From: Streptomyces triculaminicus
Lineage (GTDB): Bacteria > Actinomycetota > Actinomycetes > Streptomycetales > Streptomycetaceae
Length of the DNA stretch: 64,000 bases
Direction: 5' to 3'
NCBI RefSeq assembly: GCF_017349075.1
Contig: NZ_JAFMOF010000003.1
Span: 1,148,684 to 1,212,683, forward strand
Numbering within the stretch: the stretch's first letter is position 1; each line of letters opens with the position of its first letter. The notes beneath the pieces are model-generated. The model saw only the letters and a program-made list of their open reading frames with translations. It ran no database searches and was not told where the DNA came from. Below are positions 52,845 through 61,024 of the stretch, one piece after another. A program made the translations under genes and the position numbers.

Positions 52845-54164
52845 GTGGACCTGATACTGCGCTCGACGCGGGTCGTGACACCGGACGGCGTCCGCGCCGC
52901 CCGCGTCGCCGTCACCGGCGGCCGGATCGAGGCGGTCCTGCCGTACGAGGCCGGACCCGCCGCCGACGCCGTCGAGGACCTGGGCGACGACGTCCTGCTG
53001 CCCGGCCTCGTCGACACCCATGTGCATGTGAACGATCCCGGCCGCACGGAGTGGGAGGGCTTCGCGAGCGCCACCCGGGCCGCGGCGGCCGGCGGCGTCA
53101 CCACGCTCCTCGACATGCCGCTCAACAGCCTCCCGCCCACCACGACCGTGGCGAACCTGCGGGCCAAGCAGGCCGTGGCCCGCGACCGGGCGTACGTCGA
53201 CGTGGGCTTCTGGGGCGGGGCGCTGCCCGGCAACCTCGCCGACCTGCGGCCCCTGCACGAGGCCGGGGTGTTCGGCTTCAAGGCCTTCCTCTCCCCGTCC
53301 GGCGTCGAGGAGTTCCCGCACCTGGCCCCCGCCGACCTCGAGGCCGTGGCCACGGAGATCGCCGGCCTGGGCGGGCTGCTGATCGTGCACGCCGAGGACC
53401 CGCGGGAACTGGCGGCGGCGCCCGGCGGCGCCCGCTACGCCGACTTCCTCGCCTCCCGCCCGCGCGTCGCCGAGAACGCGGCCGTCGCCACGCTCGTGGA
53501 CGTGGCACGCCGGGCCGGTACGCGCATCCACGTGCTGCACCTGTCCTCCTCCGGCACGCTGCCCCTGATCGCCGCCGCCCGGGCCGGCGGCCTGCCCGTC
53601 ACAGGGGAAACCTGCCCGCATTTCCTCACCCTCACCGCCGAGGACGTGCCCGACGGCGCCACGGAGTTCAAGTGCTGCCCGCCCATCCGCGAGGCGGCCG
53701 ACCAGGACGCCCTGTGGGCGGCGCTGGCCGACGGGACCGTCGGCTGCGTCGTCTCGGACCACTCCCCGTGCACCGCCGACCTCAAGGTCCCCGACTTCGC
53801 CACCGCCTGGGGCGGCATCTCCTCCCTCCAGCTCGGCCTGCCCGCCGTCTGGACCGAGGCCAGACGCCGCGGGCACACCCTCCACGACGTGGCCCGCTGG
53901 ATGTCCGCCGGCCCCGCGGCCCTCGCCGGCCTGTCCCGCAAGGGCGCCATCGCACCGGGCCGCGACGCCGACTTCGCCGTCCTCGCCCCCGACGAGACCT
54001 TCACCGTCGACCCGGCCGCGCTCCACCACCGCAACCCCGTCACCGCCTACGCCGGCCGGACCCTGTACGGAGTCGTCCGGTCCACCTGGCTGCGCGGCCG
54101 CCGGATCGCCGACCACGGCACCCCCCTGACCGAGCCCACCGGCCGACTCCTGGAGCGCGCATGA
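52845..54164 (+). CDS. allB: allantoinase
   Basis: A 439-residue zinc amidohydrolase that opens allantoin to allantoate. Metal and catalytic motifs are DTHVHVNDPGRTEWEGF, FGFKAFLSPSG (carbamylated Lys), HAEDP, HVLHLSS and VSDHSPC. GTG 52845 follows AGGCCGAGGA. It overlaps allantoicase by 4 bp (ATGA). Confidence 0.96.
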   Translation: MDLILRSTRVVTPDGVRAARVAVTGGRIEAVLPYEAGPAADAVEDLGDDVLLPGLVDTHVHVNDPGRTEWEGFASATRAAAAGGVTTLLDMPLNSLPPTTTVANLRAKQAVARDRAYVDVGFWGGALPGNLADLRPLHEAGVFGFKAFLSPSGVEEFPHLAPADLEAVATEIAGLGGLLIVHAEDPRELAAAPGGARYADFLASRPRVAENAAVATLVDVARRAGTRIHVLHLSSSGTLPLIAAARAGGLPVTGETCPHFLTLTAEDVPDGATEFKCCPPIREAADQDALWAALADGTVGCVVSDHSPCTADLKVPDFATAWGGISSLQLGLPAVWTEARRRGHTLHDVARWMSAGPAALAGLSRKGAIAPGRDADFAVLAPDETFTVDPAALHHRNPVTAYAGRTLYGVVRSTWLRGRRIADHGTPLTEPTGRLLERA

Positions 54165-55312
54165 GTCAAGACGCCAGCGGCACCTCCCCGTTCACCGGCG
54201 CCGCGAACCCCTACACGGGCGGCGACCCCTACGCCGACTACCGCACCGCCGACCACCCGTTCACCGCTCTGCCCGACCTCGCTGACCGCCGCCTGGGCGC
54301 CTCCGTCATCGCCGCCGACGACGAGTTCTTCGCCGAGCGCGAGAACCTCCTGACCCCCGGCCCCGCCCGCTTCGACCCCGAACTCTTCGGCCACAAAGGC
54401 AAGATCATGGACGGCTGGGAGACCCGCCGCCGGCGCGGCGCCTCGGCCGACGCCCCGCACCCGGCGGACGACGACCACGACTGGGCCCTGATACGGCTCG
54501 GTGTCCCCGGCATCGTCAGGGGCGTCGTCGTCGACACCGCCCACTTCCGGGGCAACCACCCCCTGGCCGTCGGCCTCGAGGGCACCTCGCTGCCCGGCAC
54601 CCCCTCGCCCGCGGACCTGCTCGCCGACGACGTGCAATGGACCGTCCTCGTGCCGCGCGCCTCCGTCGGCGGCCACGCCGCCAACGGCTTCCGCGTCGAC
54701 GCCCCGGAGCGCTTCACCCACCTGCGGCTCAACCAGTACCCCGACGGCGGCATCGCCCGGCTGCGCGTCCACGGCGAGGCCGTCCCGGACGCCGCCTGGC
54801 TCGCCGCCCTGGGCGTCTTCGACCTCGCCGCGCTGGAGAACGGCGGCCACGTCGAGGACTGCTCCGACCGCTTCTACTCCTCCCCGTTCCACAGCATCCA
54901 CCCCGGCCGGTCCCGCGCGATGGGCGAGGGCTGGGAGACGCGACGACGGCGCGACGGCGGCCACGACTGGGTCCGCTACCGCCTCACCGGGCAGGCGGTC
55001 CTACGGGCGGTCGAGATCGACACCGGCTGCTACAAGGGCAACGCCCCGGGCTGGGCGTCCCTTTCCGCCCTCGACGCCACCACCGGGGCCGACCCCGCCG
55101 GCACCGACGGCTGGCGCGAACTGCTGCCCCGCACCCCGCTGCTGCCCGACACCGTGCACCGCCTCCCGCTCCCCGGCGCCCCCACCGCCACGCACCTGCG
55201 CCTGGACATCCACCCCGACGGCGGCGTCGCCCGGCTGCGCGTGCACGGCTCGCTCACCGACGAGGCCGTCCGCCGCCTCGAGCTCAGGGCCGGCCCTGAG
55301 CGGCGGGGGTGA
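54161..55312 (+). CDS. alc: allantoicase
   Basis: A 383-residue enzyme that hydrolyses allantoate to ureidoglycolate and urea. It is built of two homologous halves; each has GKIMDGWETRRRR or GEGWETRRRR, a VVDTAHFRGN or EIDTGCYKGN strand, and RLNQYPDGGIARLRVHG or RLDIHPDGGVARLRVHG. The internal duplication is the normal family fold. ATG 54161 overlaps allB. The 3' end overlaps the convergent GNAT gene by 29 bp. Confidence 0.95.
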   Translation: MSQDASGTSPFTGAANPYTGGDPYADYRTADHPFTALPDLADRRLGASVIAADDEFFAERENLLTPGPARFDPELFGHKGKIMDGWETRRRRGASADAPHPADDDHDWALIRLGVPGIVRGVVVDTAHFRGNHPLAVGLEGTSLPGTPSPADLLADDVQWTVLVPRASVGGHAANGFRVDAPERFTHLRLNQYPDGGIARLRVHGEAVPDAAWLAALGVFDLAALENGGHVEDCSDRFYSSPFHSIHPGRSRAMGEGWETRRRRDGGHDWVRYRLTGQAVLRAVEIDTGCYKGNAPGWASLSALDATTGADPAGTDGWRELLPRTPLLPDTVHRLPLPGAPTATHLRLDIHPDGGVARLRVHGSLTDEAVRRLELRAGPERRG

Positions 55313-55826
55313 GGGGGCGGCTCATGAACAGGGCCGTCTCACCCTCGGAGGAGGTGCCGGCGTAGAGCGAGGTGTCCAGGCCGCACAGGTCGAACCCCAT
55401 CCGGCGGTAGGCCCGTACGGCAGGGGCGTTGACGTTGGTGACCTCCAGCCAGGCGGTCCGCGCGCCCAGTTCACGGCCGCGCGCGAGGGCACGGTCCATC
55501 AGCGCCGCGCCGATGCCCCGGCCGCGCCGGCCGGGGGAGACCCTGATGTCGGCGATCACCAGTCGGCGGTTCCACTCCTCGTACGCGAAGGAGACCGCGC
55601 CGCACAGCTCGCCGTCGGCGTCGGCGACGAGGACTTCCTGGCCCTCGCCCTCCTCGTCCTCGTCGTCGGGATAGACCTTGCGCAGCGCGGGCTCCACCGG
55701 CACCGGGTGCAGCGCGAAGCCGTCGTCGGAGGCGGTCACCCGCACGACGGTGTCGGTGGTGAAGGAGTTGTCCAGCTCGCGGGCCGCCGTCAGCTCGTCG
55801 GGCTGCGCCGGCCGGTAGATCACCAT
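55284..55826 (-). CDS. GNAT family N-acetyltransferase
   Basis: A 180-residue acetyltransferase. The acetyl-CoA loop is SPGRRGRGIGAALMDRAL, followed by WLEVTNVNAPAVRAYRRMGFDLCGLD, typical of RimI-like members. The N-terminal 40 residues include a central acidic DDEDEEGEG stretch. The substrate is unknown. It has no obvious link to the purine genes with which it overlaps at the 3' end. Confidence 0.83.
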   Translation of the reverse strand: MVIYRPAQPDELTAARELDNSFTTDTVVRVTASDDGFALHPVPVEPALRKVYPDDEDEEGEGQEVLVADADGELCGAVSFAYEEWNRRLVIADIRVSPGRRGRGIGAALMDRALARGRELGARTAWLEVTNVNAPAVRAYRRMGFDLCGLDTSLYAGTSSEGETALFMSRPLTPAAQGRP

Positions 55827-55835
55827 GCGGTCATC

Positions 55836-56498
55836 CTAGGGGGAGAGCGTCTCCCAGAACATCGACTCGTAGTCCCGCAACAGCCGCCCGTACCGGTGCG
55901 CCAGCGGCTCCGACAGCCGGCCGTCCGTCAGCCCGCCGCCCACGGCGGCCAGCGTGCGCTGCGCGCCCTCGGGGTCGGGTGTCGCGAAGAAGTCGAAGAA
56001 GCCGCACGCGGCGTCGTCGAAGCCGTAGTGCTCGCGCAGCGCCAGGCCCACGGTGGCGCAGTAGCCGCCCCACGCGGCGAAGTTGGTGCTCAGCGCGACG
56101 ACGACGTCCACGGGCTCGGCGCACAGCGCCAGCCAGGCCGCGTACGCCGGATAGGCCTGGCACCCGGCCCGCGGCTCATGGGCGCGTACGGCCGCCTCGT
56201 CGAGCCCGCAGGCGGCCGCGAGCGGGCCGAGCCGCTCGAGGGCGACGTCCTCGCCGCGCGCGAGGTGGTCGAAGAAGTCGGCGGCGAGCGGCTGTCGTCC
56301 CGCGCCGGCCCGCTCGGCCAGGTGCGCGAAGCTGCGCCGGTCGCTCGTGATGACGTGGTGCTGTTCGAGGGCGAACGCCGCGAGGGCCGCGCGGGGTGCG
56401 CGGCCCGAGGCGATCTCGGGGACGAGGCGGACGGTGCCGCCGCCCGGTGCGAGCGTGCGGAGCGCGTCGTCGAGGACGTCCCGGGCTGTACGGGCCAT
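55836..56498 (-). CDS. TenA/THI-4/PqqC-like protein
   Basis: A 220-residue all-helical protein similar to the TenA/PqqC superfamily: RAALAAFALEQHHVITSDRRSF, CQAYPAYAAWLALCAEPVD, NFAAWGGYCATVGLAL, FFDFFATPDPEG. The thiaminase Cys/Glu set is not clearly complete, so catalytic function is uncertain. On the minus strand TACGCT ends 6 bases before the ATG, and there is no Shine-Dalgarno, which suggests a leaderless mRNA. Confidence 0.68.
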   Translation of the reverse strand: MARTARDVLDDALRTLAPGGGTVRLVPEIASGRAPRAALAAFALEQHHVITSDRRSFAHLAERAGAGRQPLAADFFDHLARGEDVALERLGPLAAACGLDEAAVRAHEPRAGCQAYPAYAAWLALCAEPVDVVVALSTNFAAWGGYCATVGLALREHYGFDDAACGFFDFFATPDPEGAQRTLAAVGGGLTDGRLSEPLAHRYGRLLRDYESMFWETLSP

Positions 56499-56535
56499 GG
56501 CACCAGCGTATCGGCGGGCGCGGCGGCCGTGCCGG

Positions 56536-56694
56536 CTATTCCCGCGCGCCGCCGATGTAGAAGAGAAGGAAGAAGAAGGCGACGATGAAGTGGACGGCGA
56601 CGAGATAGATGAAGACCCGGACCGTCATGCCCATCGGGGCCCGGTCCTCCTCCACGAAGGTCCTCGCCTCGTCGCCGATCGCCTTGTCGCTCAT
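56536..56694 (-). CDS. DUF6126-like single-pass membrane peptide
   Basis: A 52-residue protein: charged cytoplasmic N-terminus (EEDRAPMGMTVRV) and one membrane helix (FIYLVAVHFIVAFFFLLFYIG). AGGAGGGAA precedes the ATG. It overlaps the regulator gene by 4 bp, so regulator and membrane peptide are made together. Function unknown. Confidence 0.75.
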   Translation of the reverse strand: MSDKAIGDEARTFVEEDRAPMGMTVRVFIYLVAVHFIVAFFFLLFYIGGARE

Positions 56695-57332
56695 GGCATT
56701 TCCCTCCTGGTCGGTGCGGCGCCGAGGCACAGCTCGGAGACGCCGCTCTGCATCAGCGTGTGCATGAACAGCAGGTCCACTCCGCCGGGCGACGCCGCCG
56801 CGATGCGGTGCGGGGTGAGGGAGTCGAAGTGGGCGGCGTCCCCGGTCTCGAGCAGGTGGGTGCTCTCGCCCAGCGTCAGCCGCAGCCGTCCGCCGGTGAC
56901 GTAGAGCCACTCCTCGCCCGGGTGCACCCGCACCAGTTCCTCCTGGCCGCCGCCCCGCGGCACGTGCAGCCGCAGGGCCTGCATGGCCCGTCCGGAGCCG
57001 CCGGCCCGCCAGTACGTCCAGCCGCCGGCCTCCTGGGCCTCCATGCGGTCGGCCCGTACGATGGGGTCGCGGCCCTCGGGCACCTCGCCCAGCAGGTCGG
57101 ACACGGTCGTGCCGTACGCCCGCGCCAGCGCGAGCAGCATCGGCAGCGACGGCGTCCGCCGGCCGGTCTCCAGCCGGGACAGGTGGGCGGGCGACAGCCC
57201 CGCCAGGGCGGCGGCGGCCTCCAGCGTCAGCCCGCTGCGCCGGCGCAGGGACCGCAACTGCGGGGCGACGACGGGTATCTCTTCCGCGGGGCCCCCGACG
57301 GGGGCGGGCCGCTGTTCGGGCGATGGCCTCAT
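56691..57332 (-). CDS. XRE family regulator with cupin domain
   Basis: A 213-residue regulator. The helix-turn-helix is LRRRSGLTLEAAAALAGLSPAHLSRLETGRRTP; the cupin part has VHPGEEWLYVTGGRLRLTLG and ETGDAAHFDSLTPHRI. ATG 57332 lies 6 bases after a TATACC -10 with no ribosome site, so it is probably leaderless. Two palindromes upstream suggest autoregulation and control of the divergent RNase gene. Confidence 0.83.
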   Translation of the reverse strand: MRPSPEQRPAPVGGPAEEIPVVAPQLRSLRRRSGLTLEAAAALAGLSPAHLSRLETGRRTPSLPMLLALARAYGTTVSDLLGEVPEGRDPIVRADRMEAQEAGGWTYWRAGGSGRAMQALRLHVPRGGGQEELVRVHPGEEWLYVTGGRLRLTLGESTHLLETGDAAHFDSLTPHRIAAASPGGVDLLFMHTLMQSGVSELCLGAAPTRREMP

Positions 57333-57338
57333 GCTTCC

Positions 57339-57388
57339 GGTATAGACGCGGGCGTGCCTGTGAGGCAAAAAAATTGCCCGCGAGGCAA
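57339..57388 (-). promoter_or_regulatory. XRE gene promoter with two palindromic operators
   Basis: Minus-strand TTGCCT (57363-57368) and TATACC (57339-57344), 18 bp apart. TGCCT/AGGCA around GTG (57355-57367) overlaps the -35, and TTGCC/GGCAA around CGCGA (57374-57388) lies next to it. An A7 tract separates the sites. Binding here would block the XRE promoter and may affect the divergent RNase promoter. Confidence 0.65.
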
Positions 57389-57432
57389 ACTCTTTCTGTG
57401 ATGAACGTCAGGGAAACATGAGCGGATTGGCA

Positions 57433-57463
57433 TTGACATGACATACGGCCCCCGCGTCATGCT
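57433..57463 (+). promoter_or_regulatory. RNase gene promoter, probably leaderless
   Basis: TTGACA (57433-57438) and CATGCT (57458-57463) with a 19-bp spacer. The preferred ATG (57471) is 7 bases after the -10. Confidence 0.5.
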
Positions 57464-57470
57464 TGTGTCC

Positions 57471-57890
57471 ATGACAACAACCCCCCTCCGTTCGGCGCGT
57501 CTCGCCGCGCTCGTCGCCCTGACCTCGACGCTCCTCCTGGGTACCCCGGCCATCGCCGCCACCCACTCCGCCGCCGCCCCGGTCGCGGCCGTGGCCGTGC
57601 AGAGCACCGGTGACATCTGTTACTCGGAGCTGCCCTCCCAGGCCCACGACACCATCAGCAAGATCGACGCCGGTGGCCCCTTCCCGTACCCCAAGGACGG
57701 GACCGTCTTCACCAACCGCGAGGGCGTCCTGCCCCGGCAGTCGAGCGGCTACTACCACGAGTACACCGTGATCACCCCGGGCTCCCCGGACCGCGGCGCC
57801 CGACGGATCGTCGCGGGCAAGAAGGCGCACGAGGACTACTACACCGGCGACCACTACCGGACCTTCGACCTGGTCGACTTCAGCTGCTGA
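57471..57890 (+). CDS. secreted guanyl-specific ribonuclease (RNase Sa-like)
   Basis: A 139-residue exported nuclease. A signal peptide covers about residues 1-30 (LAALVALTSTLLLG...AIA). The mature domain follows RNase Sa closely: GPFPYPKDGTVFTNREGVLP, GYYHEYTVITPG (catalytic Glu), RGARRI (Arg), EDYYTGDHYRTF (His), and Cys near each end (DICYSEL, DFSC) for the disulfide. It cleaves RNA 3' to G outside the cell. No barstar-like inhibitor is next to it. An in-frame ATG at 57438 is less likely. Confidence 0.92.
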   Translation: MTTTPLRSARLAALVALTSTLLLGTPAIAATHSAAAPVAAVAVQSTGDICYSELPSQAHDTISKIDAGGPFPYPKDGTVFTNREGVLPRQSSGYYHEYTVITPGSPDRGARRIVAGKKAHEDYYTGDHYRTFDLVDFSC

Positions 57891-57909
57891 CCCACCCCTG
57901 ACGACGCCG

Positions 57910-57939
57910 GGCCCCGCCACCCACGGAGGTGGCGGGGCC
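57910..57939 (+). terminator. terminator after the RNase gene
   Basis: A perfect 12-bp stem (57910-57921 with 57928-57939), 6-base loop, followed by TTCGT. Confidence 0.75.
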
Positions 57940-57956
57940 TTCGTCCTCCGGGCGCT

Positions 57957-57974
57957 GTACCTACTGGTATGTAC
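57957..57974 (+). promoter_or_regulatory. palindromic operator upstream of the DUF4865 gene
   Basis: GTACCTA and TATGTAC flank CTGG, an 18-bp near-perfect palindrome typical of TetR-family or MarR-family sites. It is about 50 bp before the GTG start. TATGTACACT may contain the -10. No cognate regulator adjoins it. Confidence 0.55.
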
Positions 57975-58023
57975 ACTCGCATCGCCGCACACGTCACCGA
58001 CCGCCCGTAGAGGGAGGACGCCC

Positions 58024-58620
58024 GTGCACGCCATGCAGTACGCCATCACGTTGCCCGCGGACTACGACATGAAGACCATCCGGGAGCGCGTGGCGACCCG
58101 CGGCCACGCCCTCGACGACCGCGAGGGCCTGGGCCTGAAGGCCTACCTCCTCCGCGAGCGCGGGACCGACGGCTCCCCGGTCAACGAGTACGCCCCGTTC
58201 TATCTGTGGGAGCACGCCGGGGCGATGGGCGAGTTCCTGGTCGGCGGGGGCGGATTCCAGGGCATCGTCGCGGACTTCGGCCGCCCGGCCGTCCGGCACT
58301 GGGCCGGCCTCGCGTGCGAGACGGGCCCCGCCCGGTCCGCCGAACCCCGGGCCGCGTCCCGGCTGCTGACGCCCCTGCCGGCCACCGCGGACCCCGCCGC
58401 ACTCGTCGCAGAGGCGCTCGCCGGGCTGCGCGCGTCGGCGCGCGCCGACGCGGTGCACACCGCCGCCCTCGCCCTCGACCCCAGCCGCTGGCAGCTGATG
58501 CGCTTCGTGCTGTGGGCCGACGCCGTCCCCGCCTCCGAGGGCCGCGACGCCGAACGCTACGAAGTCCTGCACCTGTCCACGCCCCACCTCTCCCGCCTCC
58601 CGGCCGGGCGGCACTGGTAG
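58024..58620 (+). CDS. DUF4865 family protein
   Basis: A 198-residue protein: MQYAITLPADYDMKTIRERVATRGHALDDREGLGLKAYLLRE at the N-terminus (split here by length), APFYLWEHAGAMGEFLVGGGGFQGIV, FGRPAVRHW, and a C-terminal helical part. This fits the DUF4865 family, which is distantly like antibiotic-monooxygenase folds. Function unknown. GTG 58024 follows GGGAGG. Probably a single inducible gene under the palindrome upstream. Confidence 0.75.
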   Translation: MHAMQYAITLPADYDMKTIRERVATRGHALDDREGLGLKAYLLRERGTDGSPVNEYAPFYLWEHAGAMGEFLVGGGGFQGIVADFGRPAVRHWAGLACETGPARSAEPRAASRLLTPLPATADPAALVAEALAGLRASARADAVHTAALALDPSRWQLMRFVLWADAVPASEGRDAERYEVLHLSTPHLSRLPAGRHW

Positions 58621-58749
58621 CGGGCCCGCCCTCAACCCGGCGGCGGAGAGAAGGACTTGGAGTCGTCCTCAGGTTCGATGCCGCGGAACCGTACGCCCTC
58701 GTACGGTGATCCCGTCCGCACACGCATCCGACAACCAGGGGGCAATGCT

Positions 58750-59970
58750 GTGACATCAGGGACGCACGGAACGGGAGCCACGGACCGGACGGTCGATCTG
58801 GCGGCGATGGGCGACGAGTTCACCCGCGATCCCTACCGGGTGTACGCCGAACTGCGCGCGCGGGGCCCCGTGCACCGGGTGCGCATGCCGGAGGGCGTCG
58901 AGAGCTGGCTCGTCGTCGGCCACGACGAGATACGGGCCGCCCTCAACGACCCCCGGCTCTCGAAGGACTGGGAGAAGGCATCCGAGGCCCAGGGCCTGCC
59001 CGTCGTGGCGGCCGGCCCGCACATGCTGAGCGCCGACCCCCCGCACCACACCCGGCTGCGCAGGCTGGTGGCCAGGGAGTTCACCGCCCGCCGCGTCGAG
59101 GCGCTCGCCCCGCGCGTCCAGCAGATCACCGACGGGCTCCTCGAGAACATGCTGCGGGCCCCGGACCGGCGCGCCGACCTCGTCGAGGCCCTGTCCTTCC
59201 CGCTGCCCATGAGCGTCATCTGCGAACTGCTGGGCGTGCCCGACCTCGACCGCGCCGCGTTCCACCGGTGGTCGGACGTCGCCATCGGCTCCGCCCCGCC
59301 GGCGGAGAAGACCCGCAACGCCCAGGAGGTCGCCGGCTACCTCGCCGGCCTGGTCGCCGCCAAGCGGCGGCAGCCGGGCGAGGACCTGCTGAGCGACCTC
59401 ATCCGCACCACCGACGAGGACGGCGACCGGCTCTCGCCCGATGAGCTCATCGGCATGGCCTGGCTCCTGCTGGTCGCCGGGCACGAGACCACCGTCAACC
59501 TCATCAGCAACGGCGTGCTCGCCCTGCTCCGCCACCCCGACCAGCTCGCGGCGCTGCGCGCCGACTTCGGGCTGCTGGACGACGCCGTCGAGGAGATGCT
59601 GCGCTACGACGGTCCCGTGGAGACCTCCACGTACCGTTTCACCCTCGAGCCGCTGGAGATCGCCGGCACCCGCATACCCGGCGGCGGGGAGCTCGTGGTC
59701 GTCGCCCTGGCCGACGCCGACCGCGACCCGGCCCGCTTCCCCGACCCCCACCGCTTCGACATCCGCCGCGACGCCCGCGGCCACGTCGCCTTCGGGCACG
59801 GCATCCACTACTGCCTGGGCGCGCCGCTGGCCCGCCTCGAGGGCCGCATCGCCGTCCGCTCGCTCCTCGAGCGCTGCCCCGACCTCGAGCTGGACTGCCA
59901 CCCGGACGCGCTCCTGTGGCGCGAGGGCATGCTGATGCGCGGCCCCTACCGGCTGCCCGTCCGCTTCTGA
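58750..59970 (+). CDS. cytochrome P450
   Basis: A 406-residue bacterial class I P450. It shows the I-helix oxygen motif AGHETT, the K-helix EEMLRYDGP (ExxR), the PERF-like region FPDPHRFDIRR and the heme loop FGHGIHYCLGAPLAR with the axial Cys. HMLSADPPHHTRLRRLV is typical of CYP105/107-like enzymes. GTG 58750 follows GGGGGCA; upstream codons to 58657 lack a ribosome site. No ferredoxin gene is adjacent. The substrate is unknown. Confidence 0.93.
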   Translation: MTSGTHGTGATDRTVDLAAMGDEFTRDPYRVYAELRARGPVHRVRMPEGVESWLVVGHDEIRAALNDPRLSKDWEKASEAQGLPVVAAGPHMLSADPPHHTRLRRLVAREFTARRVEALAPRVQQITDGLLENMLRAPDRRADLVEALSFPLPMSVICELLGVPDLDRAAFHRWSDVAIGSAPPAEKTRNAQEVAGYLAGLVAAKRRQPGEDLLSDLIRTTDEDGDRLSPDELIGMAWLLLVAGHETTVNLISNGVLALLRHPDQLAALRADFGLLDDAVEEMLRYDGPVETSTYRFTLEPLEIAGTRIPGGGELVVVALADADRDPARFPDPHRFDIRRDARGHVAFGHGIHYCLGAPLARLEGRIAVRSLLERCPDLELDCHPDALLWREGMLMRGPYRLPVRF

Positions 59971-59978
59971 CGCCGGGT

Positions 59979-60001
59979 CCTGCCCCGGCCACCGGGGCAG
60001 G
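59979..60001 (+). terminator. terminator after the P450 gene
   Basis: CCTGCCCCGG and CCGGGGCAGG pair around CCA, starting 9 bases after the stop. Confidence 0.7.
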
Positions 60002-60007
60002 GCCCAT

Positions 60008-60060
60008 GTCCGGACAACCGGACCTCCGGACTTCCCGTCATCAGGTCGTCCGGCTACGCT
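60008..60060 (+). promoter_or_regulatory. operator and promoter of the UTRA-type GntR gene
   Basis: GTCCGG and CCGGAC flank ACAA (60008-60023), with two more CCGGA elements to 60050. TACGCT (60055-60060) is a -10 candidate; the GTG follows after 6 bases, so the transcript is probably leaderless. Autoregulation is likely. Confidence 0.5.
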
Positions 60061-60066
60061 CCCTTC

Positions 60067-60816
60067 GTGGCGAAGCAGCGACCCCTTCAGTTCTCCCTCG
60101 ACCGCGGCAGCCCGGTCCCGCTCTACTTCCAGCTGTCCCAGCAGCTCGAAGCCGCCATCGAACGGGGTGAGTTCGCCCCCGGTAGCCTCCTGGGCAACGA
60201 GATCGAGCTCGCCGGACGCCTGGGACTCTCCCGCCCCACCGTCCGCCAGGCCATCCAGTCACTGGTCGACAAGGGCCTGCTGGTGCGCCGCCGCGGCGTC
60301 GGCACCCAGGTGGTGCACAGCCAGGTCAAGCGCCCGCTGGAGCTCAGCAGCCTCTACGACGACCTGGAGTCGGCCGGCCAGCAGCCCGCCACCCGCGTCC
60401 TGCACCACGCCGTCGAGCCCGCCCCCGCGCCGGTCGCCGCCGCCCTGGGCATCGCCGAGGGCGCCGACGTCCTGCGCCTGGAGCGGCTGCGCCTCGCCCA
60501 CGGCGAGCCGGTGGCCCACCTGCGCAACCACCTGCCGGTCGGCCTGCTGGACCTCGACGCCGAGACCCTGGGACGCACCGGCCTCTACCGCCTGCTGCGG
60601 CAGGCGGGCATCACCCTGCACAGCGCCCGCCAGACGATCGGGGCCCGCGCCGCCACCGCCGAGGAGGGCGAGCTGCTGGCCGAGCCGGAGGGCGCCCCCC
60701 TGCTGACGATGGAGCGGACGACCTTCGACGACACCGGCCGCGCGGTGGAGTTCGGCTCCCACCTCTACCGGGCCTCGCGCTACGCGTTCGACTTCCAGCT
60801 CCTGGCCCGGTCCTGA
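60067..60816 (+). CDS. GntR family regulator, HutC/UTRA subfamily
   Basis: A 249-residue regulator. The winged helix is PLYFQLSQQLEAAIERGEF and LSRPTVRQAIQSLVDKGLLVRRRGVGTQV (residues 18-80); the UTRA sugar-sensing domain covers residues 95-240 (VLRLERLRLAHGEPVAHLRNHLP). It stands directly before a sugar-type ABC importer on the same strand and is its likely regulator. The sensed compound is unknown. Confidence 0.88.
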   Translation: MAKQRPLQFSLDRGSPVPLYFQLSQQLEAAIERGEFAPGSLLGNEIELAGRLGLSRPTVRQAIQSLVDKGLLVRRRGVGTQVVHSQVKRPLELSSLYDDLESAGQQPATRVLHHAVEPAPAPVAAALGIAEGADVLRLERLRLAHGEPVAHLRNHLPVGLLDLDAETLGRTGLYRLLRQAGITLHSARQTIGARAATAEEGELLAEPEGAPLLTMERTTFDDTGRAVEFGSHLYRASRYAFDFQLLARS

Positions 60817-60850
60817 GCCTGTCAGGCCATAAGAATGTTCTGACAAAGTC

Positions 60851-60880
60851 TTGACGCGATGTGTCCTCCGCCACTACAAC
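60851..60880 (+). promoter_or_regulatory. promoter of the sugar ABC importer
   Basis: TTGACG (60851-60856) and TACAAC (60875-60880) have an 18-bp spacer. A ~140-base leader follows, with a tandem ggtgacggat repeat near 60935. Confidence 0.6.
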
Positions 60881-61024
60881 TCCACGCACAGGAAGAAGCC
60901 CCCCTCGGCACCGCCGACGCCCCGGCCGACAGCGGTGACGGATGGTGACGGATACTTGGGCGGTTGGGTCCGCGGCAGAGGGGCCCGGCCACACCGTGAC
61001 AGACAGTGAGAAGGGCAAGTCCTC

